This document shows positions 17,206 through 25,996 of a DNA stretch of 36,585 bases, in pieces. Position 1 is the first letter of the stretch. Every line of letters begins with the position of its first letter. A model generated the notes under the pieces. It saw only the letters and a list, made by a program, of their open reading frames with translations, was not told where the DNA came from and searched no databases. Source of the stretch: Treponema sp. (GTDB lineage: Bacteria > Spirochaetota > Spirochaetia > Treponematales > Breznakiellaceae); contig WQSW01000011.1 in NCBI GenBank assembly GCA_009787695.1, forward strand, positions 1-36,585, in the 5' to 3' direction. Made by a program: the position numbers and the translations under genes.

Positions 17206-18438
17206 TTAAGCGCTTTTTTTGGCAAATTCCTCTTCCCAGTTAATTTTTCCGGTTACCTGCATAAGAATGAACAAGGTAAGAACAGAGCAAATTGTTACTA
17301 TCATTCCCGTAATTCCGTCAAAAAAGAATGAGAAAGAGAAAATGATAAGATAAATAAATTGGATTGCAGGAGCATAAATAAACGCGATTTTTTTAGGTGT
17401 AAAAAACCGCATATAAGTGATAGTTAAAAACAACGATACAACCGCCGATATTGCAAAACTTAAATAAATATCCAGTTGATCAGAAAAATACGAAAACATT
17501 AAATGGAAAGAGAAGAAGGTTGCGGCAAGAAAGAAATAATGCATAGGATGAATTTTAACTTTTAAAATAACCGTAAACATTAACAGCACAACAAAGAAAA
17601 ATAAAAGCGAGACAGGAGCAAAAAATGAAACTCTTGTAATAATTTCGCCGGGGTTTAATTTATTGGGAATTACCAAACCTATATTTTTTCCTGTAATTGT
17701 TTTATTAAGCTCCCAAATTAATTCATTTTGATTTTCTTTTTTATTGATAACAGTAGGAGACATCATATTAGAGGGAAAATCATATAAATCAAAATCTGTT
17801 GATATAATAAGCTTAAAATTATTAATCTGCGCTATCGCATTTCTTTCCGGTGAAATAAGGTAATAAATGTCTTCCATACCTGTTGCATCATAAGAAACTG
17901 TTAGCAGAATAGTTTTATCGGCAAGAGGGATAACAGGAATTTCCTGCTTATTAATCAATGGTAAAACATTATCAATATCTTCGTTATTTATTTTTAAACT
18001 AAGATTGTTATAAATAGCGTCCGCAGAATTTAATGTTGAATAAATAAAAACATCCTCGTTAAATGATTCATCAATCTGAAAAATATATTTTCCTTCAAAA
18101 GCCGCTTTAAAAGTAGGAAACCACAAATTTCCTTTTTTCCGCTGATCAAGATAAACATTTAATTTTACATCGGATTTTATTAATTCATGATATTGATTCT
18201 CAAAATACTCAACAATTCTGGTTAAACCATTAACAGTTTCTTCTTTATGCTTTATTATCCTTGTAAAACATTTTGGAGATTCTATATTGAGTTTTCCGCC
18301 GTATAAATTCGCAACTTGTGTTTTAAGGGAATTAGATAATGTATTTGTTCTGACAGAATTCGTTCCGCCTAATATCATCCAGGCGATTGTTGTCATTATA
18401 AAAATAAAAATAATCGCTGTGATTCTTTTAATTGTCAT
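17206..18438 (-). CDS. CreD-like inner membrane protein
   Basis: 410 residues. One N-terminal span (about 7-24) is followed by a roughly 240-residue periplasmic domain and then a block of about five spans from residue 270 onward. The segment KIHPMHYFFLAATFFSFHLM matches the HP-hydrophobic signature at the start of the multi-span block of CreD, whose members read VHPVQY-like here. The Enterobacteriaceae CreD is a cell-envelope protein induced by CreBC, but no creB or creC lies nearby, so the role here is open. GAGG is placed 5 bases before the ATG. It diverges from the thioesterase gene across a 110-base AT-rich gap. Confidence 0.72.
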   Translation of the reverse strand: MTIKRITAIIFIFIMTTIAWMILGGTNSVRTNTLSNSLKTQVANLYGGKLNIESPKCFTRIIKHKEETVNGLTRIVEYFENQYHELIKSDVKLNVYLDQRKKGNLWFPTFKAAFEGKYIFQIDESFNEDVFIYSTLNSADAIYNNLSLKINNEDIDNVLPLINKQEIPVIPLADKTILLTVSYDATGMEDIYYLISPERNAIAQINNFKLIISTDFDLYDFPSNMMSPTVINKKENQNELIWELNKTITGKNIGLVIPNKLNPGEIITRVSFFAPVSLLFFFVVLLMFTVILKVKIHPMHYFFLAATFFSFHLMFSYFSDQLDIYLSFAISAVVSLFLTITYMRFFTPKKIAFIYAPAIQFIYLIIFSFSFFFDGITGMIVTICSVLTLFILMQVTGKINWEEEFAKKSA

Positions 18439-18548
18439 ATATACCTCTATAACTACAACATATAATCAATTTTTAAATTTATCAATGGAATTCATGACAT
18501 CTTGATAAATTTTGTCATATTTAATAATATTAAAAAAAGAGGTGAAAT

Positions 18549-19355
18549 ATGAATTGCACAAACGGAATTTGTGATGCGGCAAACCCAAAAGCAATAGATA
18601 AAGTTAATGTGTGGCAGGAAGATTTTCTTATACGCTTCGGCGCGATAGACAGATCGGACAGAATGACTTTAGACGCAGTGTTTGAGTTTTTTCAGGAAGC
18701 GGCAATCTGTCATGCGGAAAATCTCGGAGTTGGGCGCGAAGATATGGCGCAAACCGGTCAGGCATGGGTACTTTCGCGGATGTCGGTTGTAGTAGACAGG
18801 CGTCCTAAGTATACGGAGACAGTAACTGTCCGCAGCTGGCCCTGCAGTTATGAAAAATTATTTGCAATTCGCAATTATCAAATTGTTGATAAAGACGGCA
18901 AAGCTGTTGTCTCTGCACGCAGCGGCTGGCTAATCGTTGACATAGAAAAACGCCGCCCCTTAAGACCGCAGATTGTAATGGATAATATGCCTAAAAATGA
19001 AGGGCTTGATGCCCTCCCGCCTGAGGCAAACGGCGCGGCAGGTCTTGCAGAGCGTGATAACTTAAAAGAAGTTGCATGCAGAAAACCATGTTACACCGAT
19101 CTTGACTATAACAAGCATGTAAACAATGTACGTTATATTCAATGGATAGAAGACACGCTTGAACTTCAGCTTTTAGAAAAAGCTGACAAAATGCGGCTGG
19201 ATATAAATTACATGAATGAAATCGTAGAAGGTGAAACCATCGAAATCCTTTGCGCCCCTATTGAAGATGTTTCTGTTACTCATGCTTTCGCTTTTGAAGG
19301 CAGAGACAAAGAAAGTAAAAAAACCGCATTCCGTGCGGAGCTGAGATTGTGGTAG
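18549..19355 (+). CDS. Acyl-ACP thioesterase
   Basis: 268 residues with the double hot-dog fold of the acyl-ACP thioesterase family (plant FatA/FatB relatives). The first hot-dog contains FFQEAAICHAENLG and AWVLSRMSVVVDRRPKYTET. The second contains DLDYNKHVNNVRYIQWIED, carrying the conserved Asn/His catalytic region of the family. It releases free fatty acids from acyl-carrier protein, ending chain extension in the cytoplasm; chain length cannot be told from sequence. AGAGGTGAAAT gives a strong ribosome site before the ATG. It has no operon partner. Confidence 0.9.
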   Translation: MNCTNGICDAANPKAIDKVNVWQEDFLIRFGAIDRSDRMTLDAVFEFFQEAAICHAENLGVGREDMAQTGQAWVLSRMSVVVDRRPKYTETVTVRSWPCSYEKLFAIRNYQIVDKDGKAVVSARSGWLIVDIEKRRPLRPQIVMDNMPKNEGLDALPPEANGAAGLAERDNLKEVACRKPCYTDLDYNKHVNNVRYIQWIEDTLELQLLEKADKMRLDINYMNEIVEGETIEILCAPIEDVSVTHAFAFEGRDKESKKTAFRAELRLW

Positions 19356-19367
19356 AGGGGTTAACAG

Positions 19368-20129
19368 TTAAGGAACGATAATCTCACTCGCTGCCATGCC
19401 GTCAAAGCTGTATATCCTGCGGGGATTGAAGACGTCTGCATGACGTTTGCCGCGATGGAAAAAAACATATTGATATGTGCCCGAAGGTAATGGAATTGTA
19501 ATACTGTAAACGCCTTCCGGTCCTTCTTTTAATTCATACATAAAAGGATCCCATGCATTGAATGAACCGCCTATTGTAACAATTTCGCCGGGAGGTCCTC
19601 TGAATGTAAAGAGTAATCCATCGGGCAATCCATTAAGGGGATGTATTCGTGCTTCTCTGTCGGGGATGCGTAAAATAGACATGGATAACCCCGAAGCAGG
19701 GTTGCGGCGAATTTGAGGATTGATTGGATCAACTGTCCATAAACCGTTAATTATCAATCTGTATTCAAGTTCATTTAAATTTTCCGGGACTTGGTATACA
19801 TGGAATTGAACCCCCGAATCAATATACCGGCGCGGAACCTTCTCTCCGGGCAAAATGATAGAATTCGCACGGTCTTGGGAGACTAAAAGAGGTCTATACC
19901 AGTGAATAGTAGAGAAATTTTCATGAGCAAAGGCGATTCCTATCCTCCGCAAGCTGGAATCGGCGGAAAAAATTACAAAATTGTCATAAATTATAGGTGT
20001 GCTCGGTTCTCTGATGGTTAAAAGACGGTCAATCATTTCAAAAGTTTCCCAATCGTACCTTTCTTGCTGGGCAAGCAGGGTTAAAGAAGCGGAAAAAATT
20101 AAAATAATAAAAATGCTAATCCTTTTCAT
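19368..20129 (-). CDS. Exported protein with glycogen-binding (CBM48/AMPK-type) domain
   Basis: 253 residues. A signal peptide (MKRISIFIILIFSASLTLLA, likely cut after LLAQ) directs it to the periplasm or beyond. The C-terminal 80 residues form an early-set domain of the AMPK-beta/CBM48 type: VTIGGSFNAWDP, then the turn LPSGTYQYVFFHRGKRHAD and a closing strand. The central part (about 30-165) is beta-rich and unassigned, and may be a second related domain. No glycosidase catalytic domain is attached. It could bind polysaccharide or use the fold for protein contacts. It diverges from flcA across only 41 bases, so the two promoters must overlap. Confidence 0.78.
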   Translation of the reverse strand: MKRISIFIILIFSASLTLLAQQERYDWETFEMIDRLLTIREPSTPIIYDNFVIFSADSSLRRIGIAFAHENFSTIHWYRPLLVSQDRANSIILPGEKVPRRYIDSGVQFHVYQVPENLNELEYRLIINGLWTVDPINPQIRRNPASGLSMSILRIPDREARIHPLNGLPDGLLFTFRGPPGEIVTIGGSFNAWDPFMYELKEGPEGVYSITIPLPSGTYQYVFFHRGKRHADVFNPRRIYSFDGMAASEIIVP

Positions 20130-20155
20130 ACATTCTTTACAATTATCGGTCGATA

Positions 20156-20161
20156 TATAAT
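20156..20161 (+). promoter_or_regulatory. -10 hexamer close to flcA start
   Basis: TATAAT lies 9 bases before the flcA ATG, with no Shine-Dalgarno between them. The -35 at 17 bases (TTCTTT, 20133-20138) is poor. The position would give an almost leaderless transcript. Confidence 0.35.
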
Positions 20162-20170
20162 TATCTTAAT

Positions 20171-23100
20171 ATGCCATCATTAAACGAGCTAAAAGAATTT
20201 AAAGCCTCGTTCCACAACATTGCAAATGAAAGGAAAGATGTCATTTCCAGAAATTTGCCCTTTGATGACATGGCTCTCCCCGAAAAAGACGCGCCGTCCT
20301 TTGAATATTCGCGTAAAGATAATATGCCCGGCACTCCGATACCGTCTCTTACCAAAGACGAACCTTCGGCAGACGATTTAAGCAACGCTGATGCAAATAC
20401 AGAGGACGTTTCCAACGAACAGTTCGATTCTGACGAGCCTTTTGATTTTAGCGCATTACTTAACGATCCGGGAGAAGCAGCTCCCGTTGATGATATGTTC
20501 GATTCACAGACCGATACAGATTTAAATCAAACTGAGTTTGACCCAGACCCTGAATTAAACAGCTTTTTAAACGGTTTAGATCCAAGCGAAAACGATAAAC
20601 AAGCAGTAGAAGATGACGGCTCTTCATTTCTTGCCGATCTTTTAAATGATACTCCGCAGACAGAAAGCCAACCTCCGTCAAGTAAAGACGAGGATTTACC
20701 CGAAGATGACAGTTCTTTCCCAGAAGATTTGTTGTCAGGATTTTCCGAAGAAATGGAATCATCATCAGATGCAGATATCCCTGAGGAAGATCATCTTGAT
20801 GATTTTCCTGATGCGATAGATATGGGCGGTGAAAACCAGAGCGGCGATATGGATACATCTTTTAATATGCCGGATGATTTTCCTCTGCCGATGGACGAAT
20901 TTTCTGAAGATTCGTCTGTTGATGATCTTGACGGTGACAGTATCGACATGGGAGGCGAAACCCGTACAGGTGAATTTACGCAGTCAGATATAAGCGATGA
21001 TGACAGTTCCTCTCTGGACGGATTGGATTTTCCAAGTGATGACAGCAGTTTTCCAAGCAACGACAGTTTTGCAGATGACGGCGGAATTCCAAGTGACGGC
21101 GGCTTTCCCGCCGATAGCGGCAGTTTTTCAGATGATGATCCCTTATCGGGATTGGATTTTCCCGGCGGTGACTCTGACGAAGATCCGCTTTCCGGTTTGG
21201 ACTTTCCCACAGGAGATGATGATGCAAGCGGCGGTATGGACTTTCCCGCTCAAACAGCATCTGAAGATGATATTTTAGGCGATCTTGGTGATTTAGGCGG
21301 TGACTTTACATCAGATTCAATCGATTTAGATTTAGGGGATACATCAGTATTAGATGACACTCATGACAGCGGGAATGATGATTTTGTTATGCCCGAGCTT
21401 GATATGTTTCTTGATAAACCAAAAGACATAGCAATCGATGTTCCTGTTAAAAAAAGATTCTCTTTCGGGCGAAAGAAAAAACCTGCCGAAGAAGCTCCAA
21501 GTATCAGCGATGTAGAAGAAATTTCTTTAAGTCAAGATGATGTTAATAAATTACTGCAAACATTATCAGTGTATCCTTTAAATTTAAGAATTGCCTGCGA
21601 AGAAGCAATTGCAGAGCAGGTAATTTTACCTCAGCAATTATCTAAATTAATCAGATTTCTTGTTACAGGCGCTCCTGTAAAAGAAACTGCAGCGCTTGTA
21701 GAAGAGATAACCGGTAAGCCGATTGTTATTCCGAAAAGTTTTGAAAAAAGTACAGGCGCGGCATTTGAAGCGGAACAAGCAAGTTTTGCGTATATTTTTG
21801 TTCATAATTTTCTTCCTGTTTTTAGATTGGTCGCCGTTATTGTTGCTTTGGCAGCTTCGGTTGCTTATCTTTCGTATCGATTTATTTATATACCTCTTAA
21901 AGCGGAATCCTTGTATAAACGCGGTTATGAAAGAATTTTTGCAGGGGAATATCAAAGGGCAAACGATCTGTTTCATCAAGGTTTTACCTTGCATCGGAAT
22001 AAAAAATGGTTTTATGCCTACGCAGAAAATTTCAGAGATCATCGGCGTTATCTGCTTGCCGAAGGCAAATACGATGAACTTTTAAGATACTACCCCAGAG
22101 ATAAAAAAGGCGTTTTAGATTACGCCGATATGCAAACAAATTATTTATTAAATTACGATAAGGCAAATAATCTTCTTCAAAAAGAACTGCTTGATTATGC
22201 GCCTAATGATATGCAGGGTCTTCTTGCAGCAGGCGACAATTTTCTTGCATGGGCGGATTCTGATCCTGAAAGATTCGGTGACAGATACGAAGATGCCCGT
22301 TTCTCTTACGCAAGGGTGCTGGAAAATTACGGCTGGCAAGCTCCTGTTCTGGAACGTATGCTTAAATATTTTATCCGCACAGACAATTTAAAAGAAGTTC
22401 TTGAGCTAAGAGTGTGGTTTGAAAACGATGAAAAAAGACGCAAAATGACAACGGAATCTCTTGCAGAGCTTGGCGGTTATCTTTTAGACAAGCAAATGGA
22501 AAAACCGGTAGGAGTGCCGAACCCTTATATTGAAAGTATAGAAAGCGTTCGTGTCATGCTTTTAAAAGCCATTGCAGAAGACCGGTATCTGCCCGAATCT
22601 CATTATCATCTTGCGCGTTATCATAAAAATCTCGGCAACACTTACGAAGAAAGGCTTACTCTGGAAAACGCTATCCGCGCATTTGATTTAGCAAAAAAAG
22701 AAAATGTTAAACGCCGTCTTTACCGCGTCGATGCACATTATCGTTATTCGCAGCTGCTTGTTAACAACAAAGAATTCTTCCCTGCAGAAACTCAAATTGT
22801 ACGGGGCATAGAATTATACGAAGAATATCTTACTCGAAATTTGATACGCGGTTCTCCTCAACTCGGCCAGCTTTACGCCGCTAAAGGCGATTTAGAGTTT
22901 TACACCAAAACAGGTGACAAAACCGCTGCAACAACAGCGTTGAACGATTACCGTAATGCAGAAAGATACGGATATACGCCTCCTGATATGCAGTACCGAA
23001 TGGGAGCGGCATATTATCAGCTTGAAGATTGGGGGAACGCTCTTACATATCTTTTCAGGGCTTCTGCAGAAACGCCTTACAACAGACGGATGCTTTATGC

Positions 23101-23569
23101 ACTCGGCAATGCGGCTTATAAAAGAGGCGATTTTTATGTCGCGCAAGGTTATTTCAGCCGTCTTTTGGATATCCTTGAAAACCAGCGTATCAGGCTGCCT
23201 GTTCTTATGCCTAATGACAGCATTGAATTCCTCGAAGTTGGTGAACGCCTTATGATGGCGCGTAACAATGCAGGGGTTGTTTATGAAGCTCTTGCCGAGC
23301 AGACAGGAAACCGCGAATACCGCTCCAGAGCGATGGCGCTTTATGCGGAGTCTGCCCGTGCATGGGATGCAATTACCCGTAACCCTGTCACAATGACCCG
23401 TATGCGTCTTTCAGAAATACCCGGCGCGCCCGGTATCAATCTTGGCTATTTAAATGCTAACAACGCTCTGCGCCCAACCAGCAACTACAATCCCAGCATC
23501 TTTACCCGTATCGACAGAGACGGTTTAGAACCTTCGCATTGGGAACAAATCGCATCTTTTGGGAATTAA
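20171..23569 (+). CDS. flcA: Periplasmic flagellar collar protein FlcA candidate, TPR type
   Basis: 1,132 residues in three parts. Residues about 1-440 are cytoplasmic, disordered and very acidic, with repeated motifs: IDMGGE at about 214 and 255, and DPLSGLDFP twice near 325-345. Residues about 445-540 are a small ordered helical domain. One membrane span (about 548-573, VFRLVAVIVALAASVAYLSY) leads to a periplasmic TPR array of about 550 residues (for example LYKRGYERIFAGEYQRANDL). The same layout of one span plus a large periplasmic TPR domain belongs to BB0326/FlcA of Borrelia, needed for the motor collar and stator assembly; the assignment rests on memory of that family. fliG1 in the same window fits. 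No Shine-Dalgarno is seen before the ATG. Confidence 0.68.
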   Translation: MPSLNELKEFKASFHNIANERKDVISRNLPFDDMALPEKDAPSFEYSRKDNMPGTPIPSLTKDEPSADDLSNADANTEDVSNEQFDSDEPFDFSALLNDPGEAAPVDDMFDSQTDTDLNQTEFDPDPELNSFLNGLDPSENDKQAVEDDGSSFLADLLNDTPQTESQPPSSKDEDLPEDDSSFPEDLLSGFSEEMESSSDADIPEEDHLDDFPDAIDMGGENQSGDMDTSFNMPDDFPLPMDEFSEDSSVDDLDGDSIDMGGETRTGEFTQSDISDDDSSSLDGLDFPSDDSSFPSNDSFADDGGIPSDGGFPADSGSFSDDDPLSGLDFPGGDSDEDPLSGLDFPTGDDDASGGMDFPAQTASEDDILGDLGDLGGDFTSDSIDLDLGDTSVLDDTHDSGNDDFVMPELDMFLDKPKDIAIDVPVKKRFSFGRKKKPAEEAPSISDVEEISLSQDDVNKLLQTLSVYPLNLRIACEEAIAEQVILPQQLSKLIRFLVTGAPVKETAALVEEITGKPIVIPKSFEKSTGAAFEAEQASFAYIFVHNFLPVFRLVAVIVALAASVAYLSYRFIYIPLKAESLYKRGYERIFAGEYQRANDLFHQGFTLHRNKKWFYAYAENFRDHRRYLLAEGKYDELLRYYPRDKKGVLDYADMQTNYLLNYDKANNLLQKELLDYAPNDMQGLLAAGDNFLAWADSDPERFGDRYEDARFSYARVLENYGWQAPVLERMLKYFIRTDNLKEVLELRVWFENDEKRRKMTTESLAELGGYLLDKQMEKPVGVPNPYIESIESVRVMLLKAIAEDRYLPESHYHLARYHKNLGNTYEERLTLENAIRAFDLAKKENVKRRLYRVDAHYRYSQLLVNNKEFFPAETQIVRGIELYEEYLTRNLIRGSPQLGQLYAAKGDLEFYTKTGDKTAATTALNDYRNAERYGYTPPDMQYRMGAAYYQLEDWGNALTYLFRASAETPYNRRMLYALGNAAYKRGDFYVAQGYFSRLLDILENQRIRLPVLMPNDSIEFLEVGERLMMARNNAGVVYEALAEQTGNREYRSRAMALYAESARAWDAITRNPVTMTRMRLSEIPGAPGINLGYLNANNALRPTSNYNPSIFTRIDRDGLEPSHWEQIASFGN

Positions 23570-23577
23570 TGTAAGCC

Positions 23578-23606
23578 TTGAAGCTCAAACAAAAATACAT
23601 TAAATT
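23578..23606 (+). promoter_or_regulatory. Promoter for proAB, predicted leaderless
   Basis: TTGAAG (23578-23583), a 17-base spacer and TAAATT (23601-23606) are followed after 6 bases by the proA ATG. No Shine-Dalgarno lies between. The spacing equals that of the protease lipoprotein promoter at 33627-33655. Confidence 0.45.
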
Positions 23607-23612
23607 AAATCT

Positions 23613-24908
23613 ATGTCAGCTTCGTTAGAAACAATATTTATATCTCTCAAACAAGCGCAAACCAAACTTGCGGTGCAGAACCGTTCTGAAAAAGATCAAG
23701 CTCTTGCCGCCGCTGCCGCAGAAATTGATAAAAGCCGTGCCGCTATTCTTGAAGCCAATGTCCGTGACATGGAGCAAGCTCGCAAGAGCGGCATGAAAGA
23801 AAGCCTTGTTGACCGCCTGCTTCTTAACGATAAACGGATAGACGGCATTATAGAAGGAATAGAAATTGTAATAAGACAGGAAGACCCTATCGGTAAAGTG
23901 CAGGCAGGATGGACCTTGCCTAACGGTTTGCAAATTGAAAAAGTGACGGTGCCTCTTGGTACGGCGGCTATTATTTACGAATCGCGCCCCAATGTTACAG
24001 TTGACTGCGCCGCTCTTGCGTATAAAGCAGGCTGCTCGATTCTTTTAAGAGGCTCTTCCTCCGCTCTTGAATCAAACAAAGTGCTTGTGCGTGCCATCAA
24101 AGCAGGGCTTACCAATGGCGGCGGTATAGCGGACGCTGTCGAGCTTGCTCAATCCGGTAACAGAGACGAAATTGACGAAATACTTGTTGCGCGTGATTAT
24201 ATTGATGCAGTCCTTCCCCGCGGCGGGCATGAGCTGATACGGCGTGTTGTGGAAAATGCGCGTGTCCCTGTTATCGAAACAGGAGAAGGCAACTGCCACA
24301 TTTATGTTGAACTTCCGTTTCCGTATTTAGGAACGCCGGATATCAATAATGTAATAGATATAATTCTTAATGCAAAACTTCAAAAACCGGGCGTGTGCAA
24401 TGCGGTAGAAACCCTTCTTGTTCATAACGATTCTCTTAACTATCTCATGCCGGAACTGATAAAAAAAATCGCAGGCAAAACAGAATTGCGATGCGACAAG
24501 AAATCCAAAGAAGCTATGGGTATAGGGTTTGAAGGTCCGCCTGCAGGTTTAGTTGTAAAAGACGCAACCGAAGAAGATTGGGAAACAGAGTTTTTAGATT
24601 ATATACTCGCGGTAAAAACTGTCGGCTCCTGCGAAGAAGCGATTGCACACATCAACCGTTACGGGACAAAACATTCCGAAGCGATTATTACAGAAAATTT
24701 AAAATCTGCGGAAATGTTTAAGAAGCAGGTTGATGCAGCTTGCGTATACGTCAATGCATCGACACGTTTTACAGACGGCGGTCAGTTCGGGTTCGGCGCG
24801 GAGTTGGGAATCAGCACGCAAAAATTTCATGCAAGAGGACCGATGGGGCTTGATGCGCTCACTACAATAAAATATCTTATAACAGGCAGCGGACAGATAC
24901 GAGAATAA
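23613..24908 (+). CDS. proA: Glutamate-5-semialdehyde dehydrogenase
   Basis: 431 residues. Reduces gamma-glutamyl phosphate to glutamate 5-semialdehyde with NADPH, the second step of proline synthesis. It has the ALDH fold with PLGTAAIIYESRPNVTVDCA, the catalytic Cys262 in KPGVCNAVETLLVH, and a late FGFGAELGISTQKFHARGP segment typical of ProA. The length is normal. It precedes proB with a 2-base gap, the reverse of the proB-proA order in many bacteria. Transcription probably starts at the promoter immediately upstream, whose -10 is only 6 bases from the start codon. Confidence 0.96.
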   Translation: MSASLETIFISLKQAQTKLAVQNRSEKDQALAAAAAEIDKSRAAILEANVRDMEQARKSGMKESLVDRLLLNDKRIDGIIEGIEIVIRQEDPIGKVQAGWTLPNGLQIEKVTVPLGTAAIIYESRPNVTVDCAALAYKAGCSILLRGSSSALESNKVLVRAIKAGLTNGGGIADAVELAQSGNRDEIDEILVARDYIDAVLPRGGHELIRRVVENARVPVIETGEGNCHIYVELPFPYLGTPDINNVIDIILNAKLQKPGVCNAVETLLVHNDSLNYLMPELIKKIAGKTELRCDKKSKEAMGIGFEGPPAGLVVKDATEEDWETEFLDYILAVKTVGSCEEAIAHINRYGTKHSEAIITENLKSAEMFKKQVDAACVYVNASTRFTDGGQFGFGAELGISTQKFHARGPMGLDALTTIKYLITGSGQIRE

Positions 24909-24910
24909 TC

Positions 24911-25699
24911 ATGATACCAAAATTAATTAAAGATGCACGGAAAATAATTATCAAAATAGGTTCTAACACTCTTGCAGGCAAAGACGGAAAAATCAATTTT
25001 TCTTTTCTTGATGATCTTGCAGAACAAGCGGCAGAGCTGATGAAACAAGGCAAGCAAATTGTAATTGTTTCTTCCGGAGCGCAGGTTGCAGGTCTTTCTA
25101 CTATGGATAAATGGGCGCGTAAAAAAGATATTCACTACAGACAGGCATTGTGCGCTGTGGGACAGGTTCAGCTAATGAAAGCCTGGCGGCGCGCTTTTGA
25201 AAAGCACGATTTTTTTATCGCGCAAATTCTTTTAACACGCGAAGATTTTAACGACACCAACAGAACGCTTAATATGCGTAACACGCTCTTTACTCTGGTA
25301 GATGAGGGTATCATTCCGATCATCAACGAGAACGATACTGTCTCTGTCGAAGAAATAAAAATCGGCGATAACGATACACTGGCTGCGCGTTCTGCAATTT
25401 TATGGAGCGCCGATCTTTTAATTCTTTTCAGTGACATAGACGGTATTTATAATAAAAACCCGAAAGAATTTCCGGATGCAGTGTTAGTTGAAGAGGTACA
25501 CAATTTTGAAGAGACACGGAAAAATATCATCATAGGAGAAACCAATAATTTTGGGACAGGCGGTATCGCTACCAAACTTGATGCTGCAGAACTTGCTCTC
25601 TCTTATGGTATTCCTACAATTCTTGCAGACGGCAGTAAGCCGCGTTGTTTACAAGCGCTTGCGGCAGGCAATCAAAAAGGGACAGTGTTTTTAGCCTGA
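24911..25699 (+). CDS. proB: Glutamate 5-kinase, short form without PUA domain
   Basis: 262 residues. Phosphorylates glutamate to gamma-glutamyl phosphate, the first and usually proline-inhibited step. Amino-acid kinase fold motifs are present: IIIKIGSNTL, VSSGAQVAGL, INENDTVS, GDNDTLAARS, ILFSDIDGIY and FGTGGIATKLDAAE. The longer enterobacterial enzyme carries a C-terminal PUA domain of about 100 residues that is missing here; short forms are known in other bacteria. It follows proA after 2 bases and is likely translated by coupling. No proC lies in the window. Confidence 0.95.
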   Translation: MIPKLIKDARKIIIKIGSNTLAGKDGKINFSFLDDLAEQAAELMKQGKQIVIVSSGAQVAGLSTMDKWARKKDIHYRQALCAVGQVQLMKAWRRAFEKHDFFIAQILLTREDFNDTNRTLNMRNTLFTLVDEGIIPIINENDTVSVEEIKIGDNDTLAARSAILWSADLLILFSDIDGIYNKNPKEFPDAVLVEEVHNFEETRKNIIIGETNNFGTGGIATKLDAAELALSYGIPTILADGSKPRCLQALAAGNQKGTVFLA

Positions 25700-25722
25700 C
25701 ATGCTGTATCAGCGGCGACCTG

Positions 25723-25956
25723 TTAAGAATTATTGTTTTCTTTTTCTTCTTTCTTTGATTCTGTTCTGTCTTTGATATCAGCTATTCCAATAAAGACTGC
25801 AACAATTCCTAAAATAATTGCGATGACAGGAGCTCCGCCGCGAAGGAAGGTTAGCACGTCTCCTCCCCAGCCAAGTCCGAAACCGATAATGTCCGCTGGC
25901 AAAATAGCGAAAACAGCGGCGGCAAGAATTATAATTCCAATAATTACTGCTTTCAT
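25723..25956 (-). CDS. Small two-span membrane protein
   Basis: 77 residues, unrecognised. Two hydrophobic helices (about 2-22 and 42-62) are separated by a Gly-rich loop (GFGLGWGGDVLTFLRGG). The tail is charged (DRTESKKEEKENNNS) and probably cytoplasmic. AAGGAG lies 7 bases before the ATG, the strongest ribosome site in this part of the window, so the frame is real. It follows a second small membrane protein gene on the same strand after 29 bases; a hairpin fills part of that gap. Confidence 0.75.
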   Translation of the reverse strand: MKAVIIGIIILAAAVFAILPADIIGFGLGWGGDVLTFLRGGAPVIAIILGIVAVFIGIADIKDRTESKKEEKENNNS

Positions 25957-25978
25957 TTTAATTCTCCTTAACTTTAAC

Positions 25979-25996
25979 CGGCATATTATTGCCGGG
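25979..25996 (-). other. Intercistronic hairpin between two small membrane protein genes
   Basis: CCGGCA and TGCCGG (25979-25984 and 25991-25996) pair around a 6-base AT loop, extended by flanking A/T pairs. It covers the stop codon of the 99-residue gene and precedes the ribosome site of the 77-residue gene. There is no T-run, so it looks like an mRNA processing or stability element, not a terminator. Confidence 0.4.

Noticed and set aside
20971-21250. Repeats in flcA considered as a CRISPR array
   Set aside because: The repeats are in-frame, degenerate and uneven in spacing, so they are coding repeats.
20791-21260. Two long minus-strand frames rich in S, P and R opposite flcA
   Set aside because: They mirror the GAT/TCC-rich acidic repeats of flcA and have no start context or motif.
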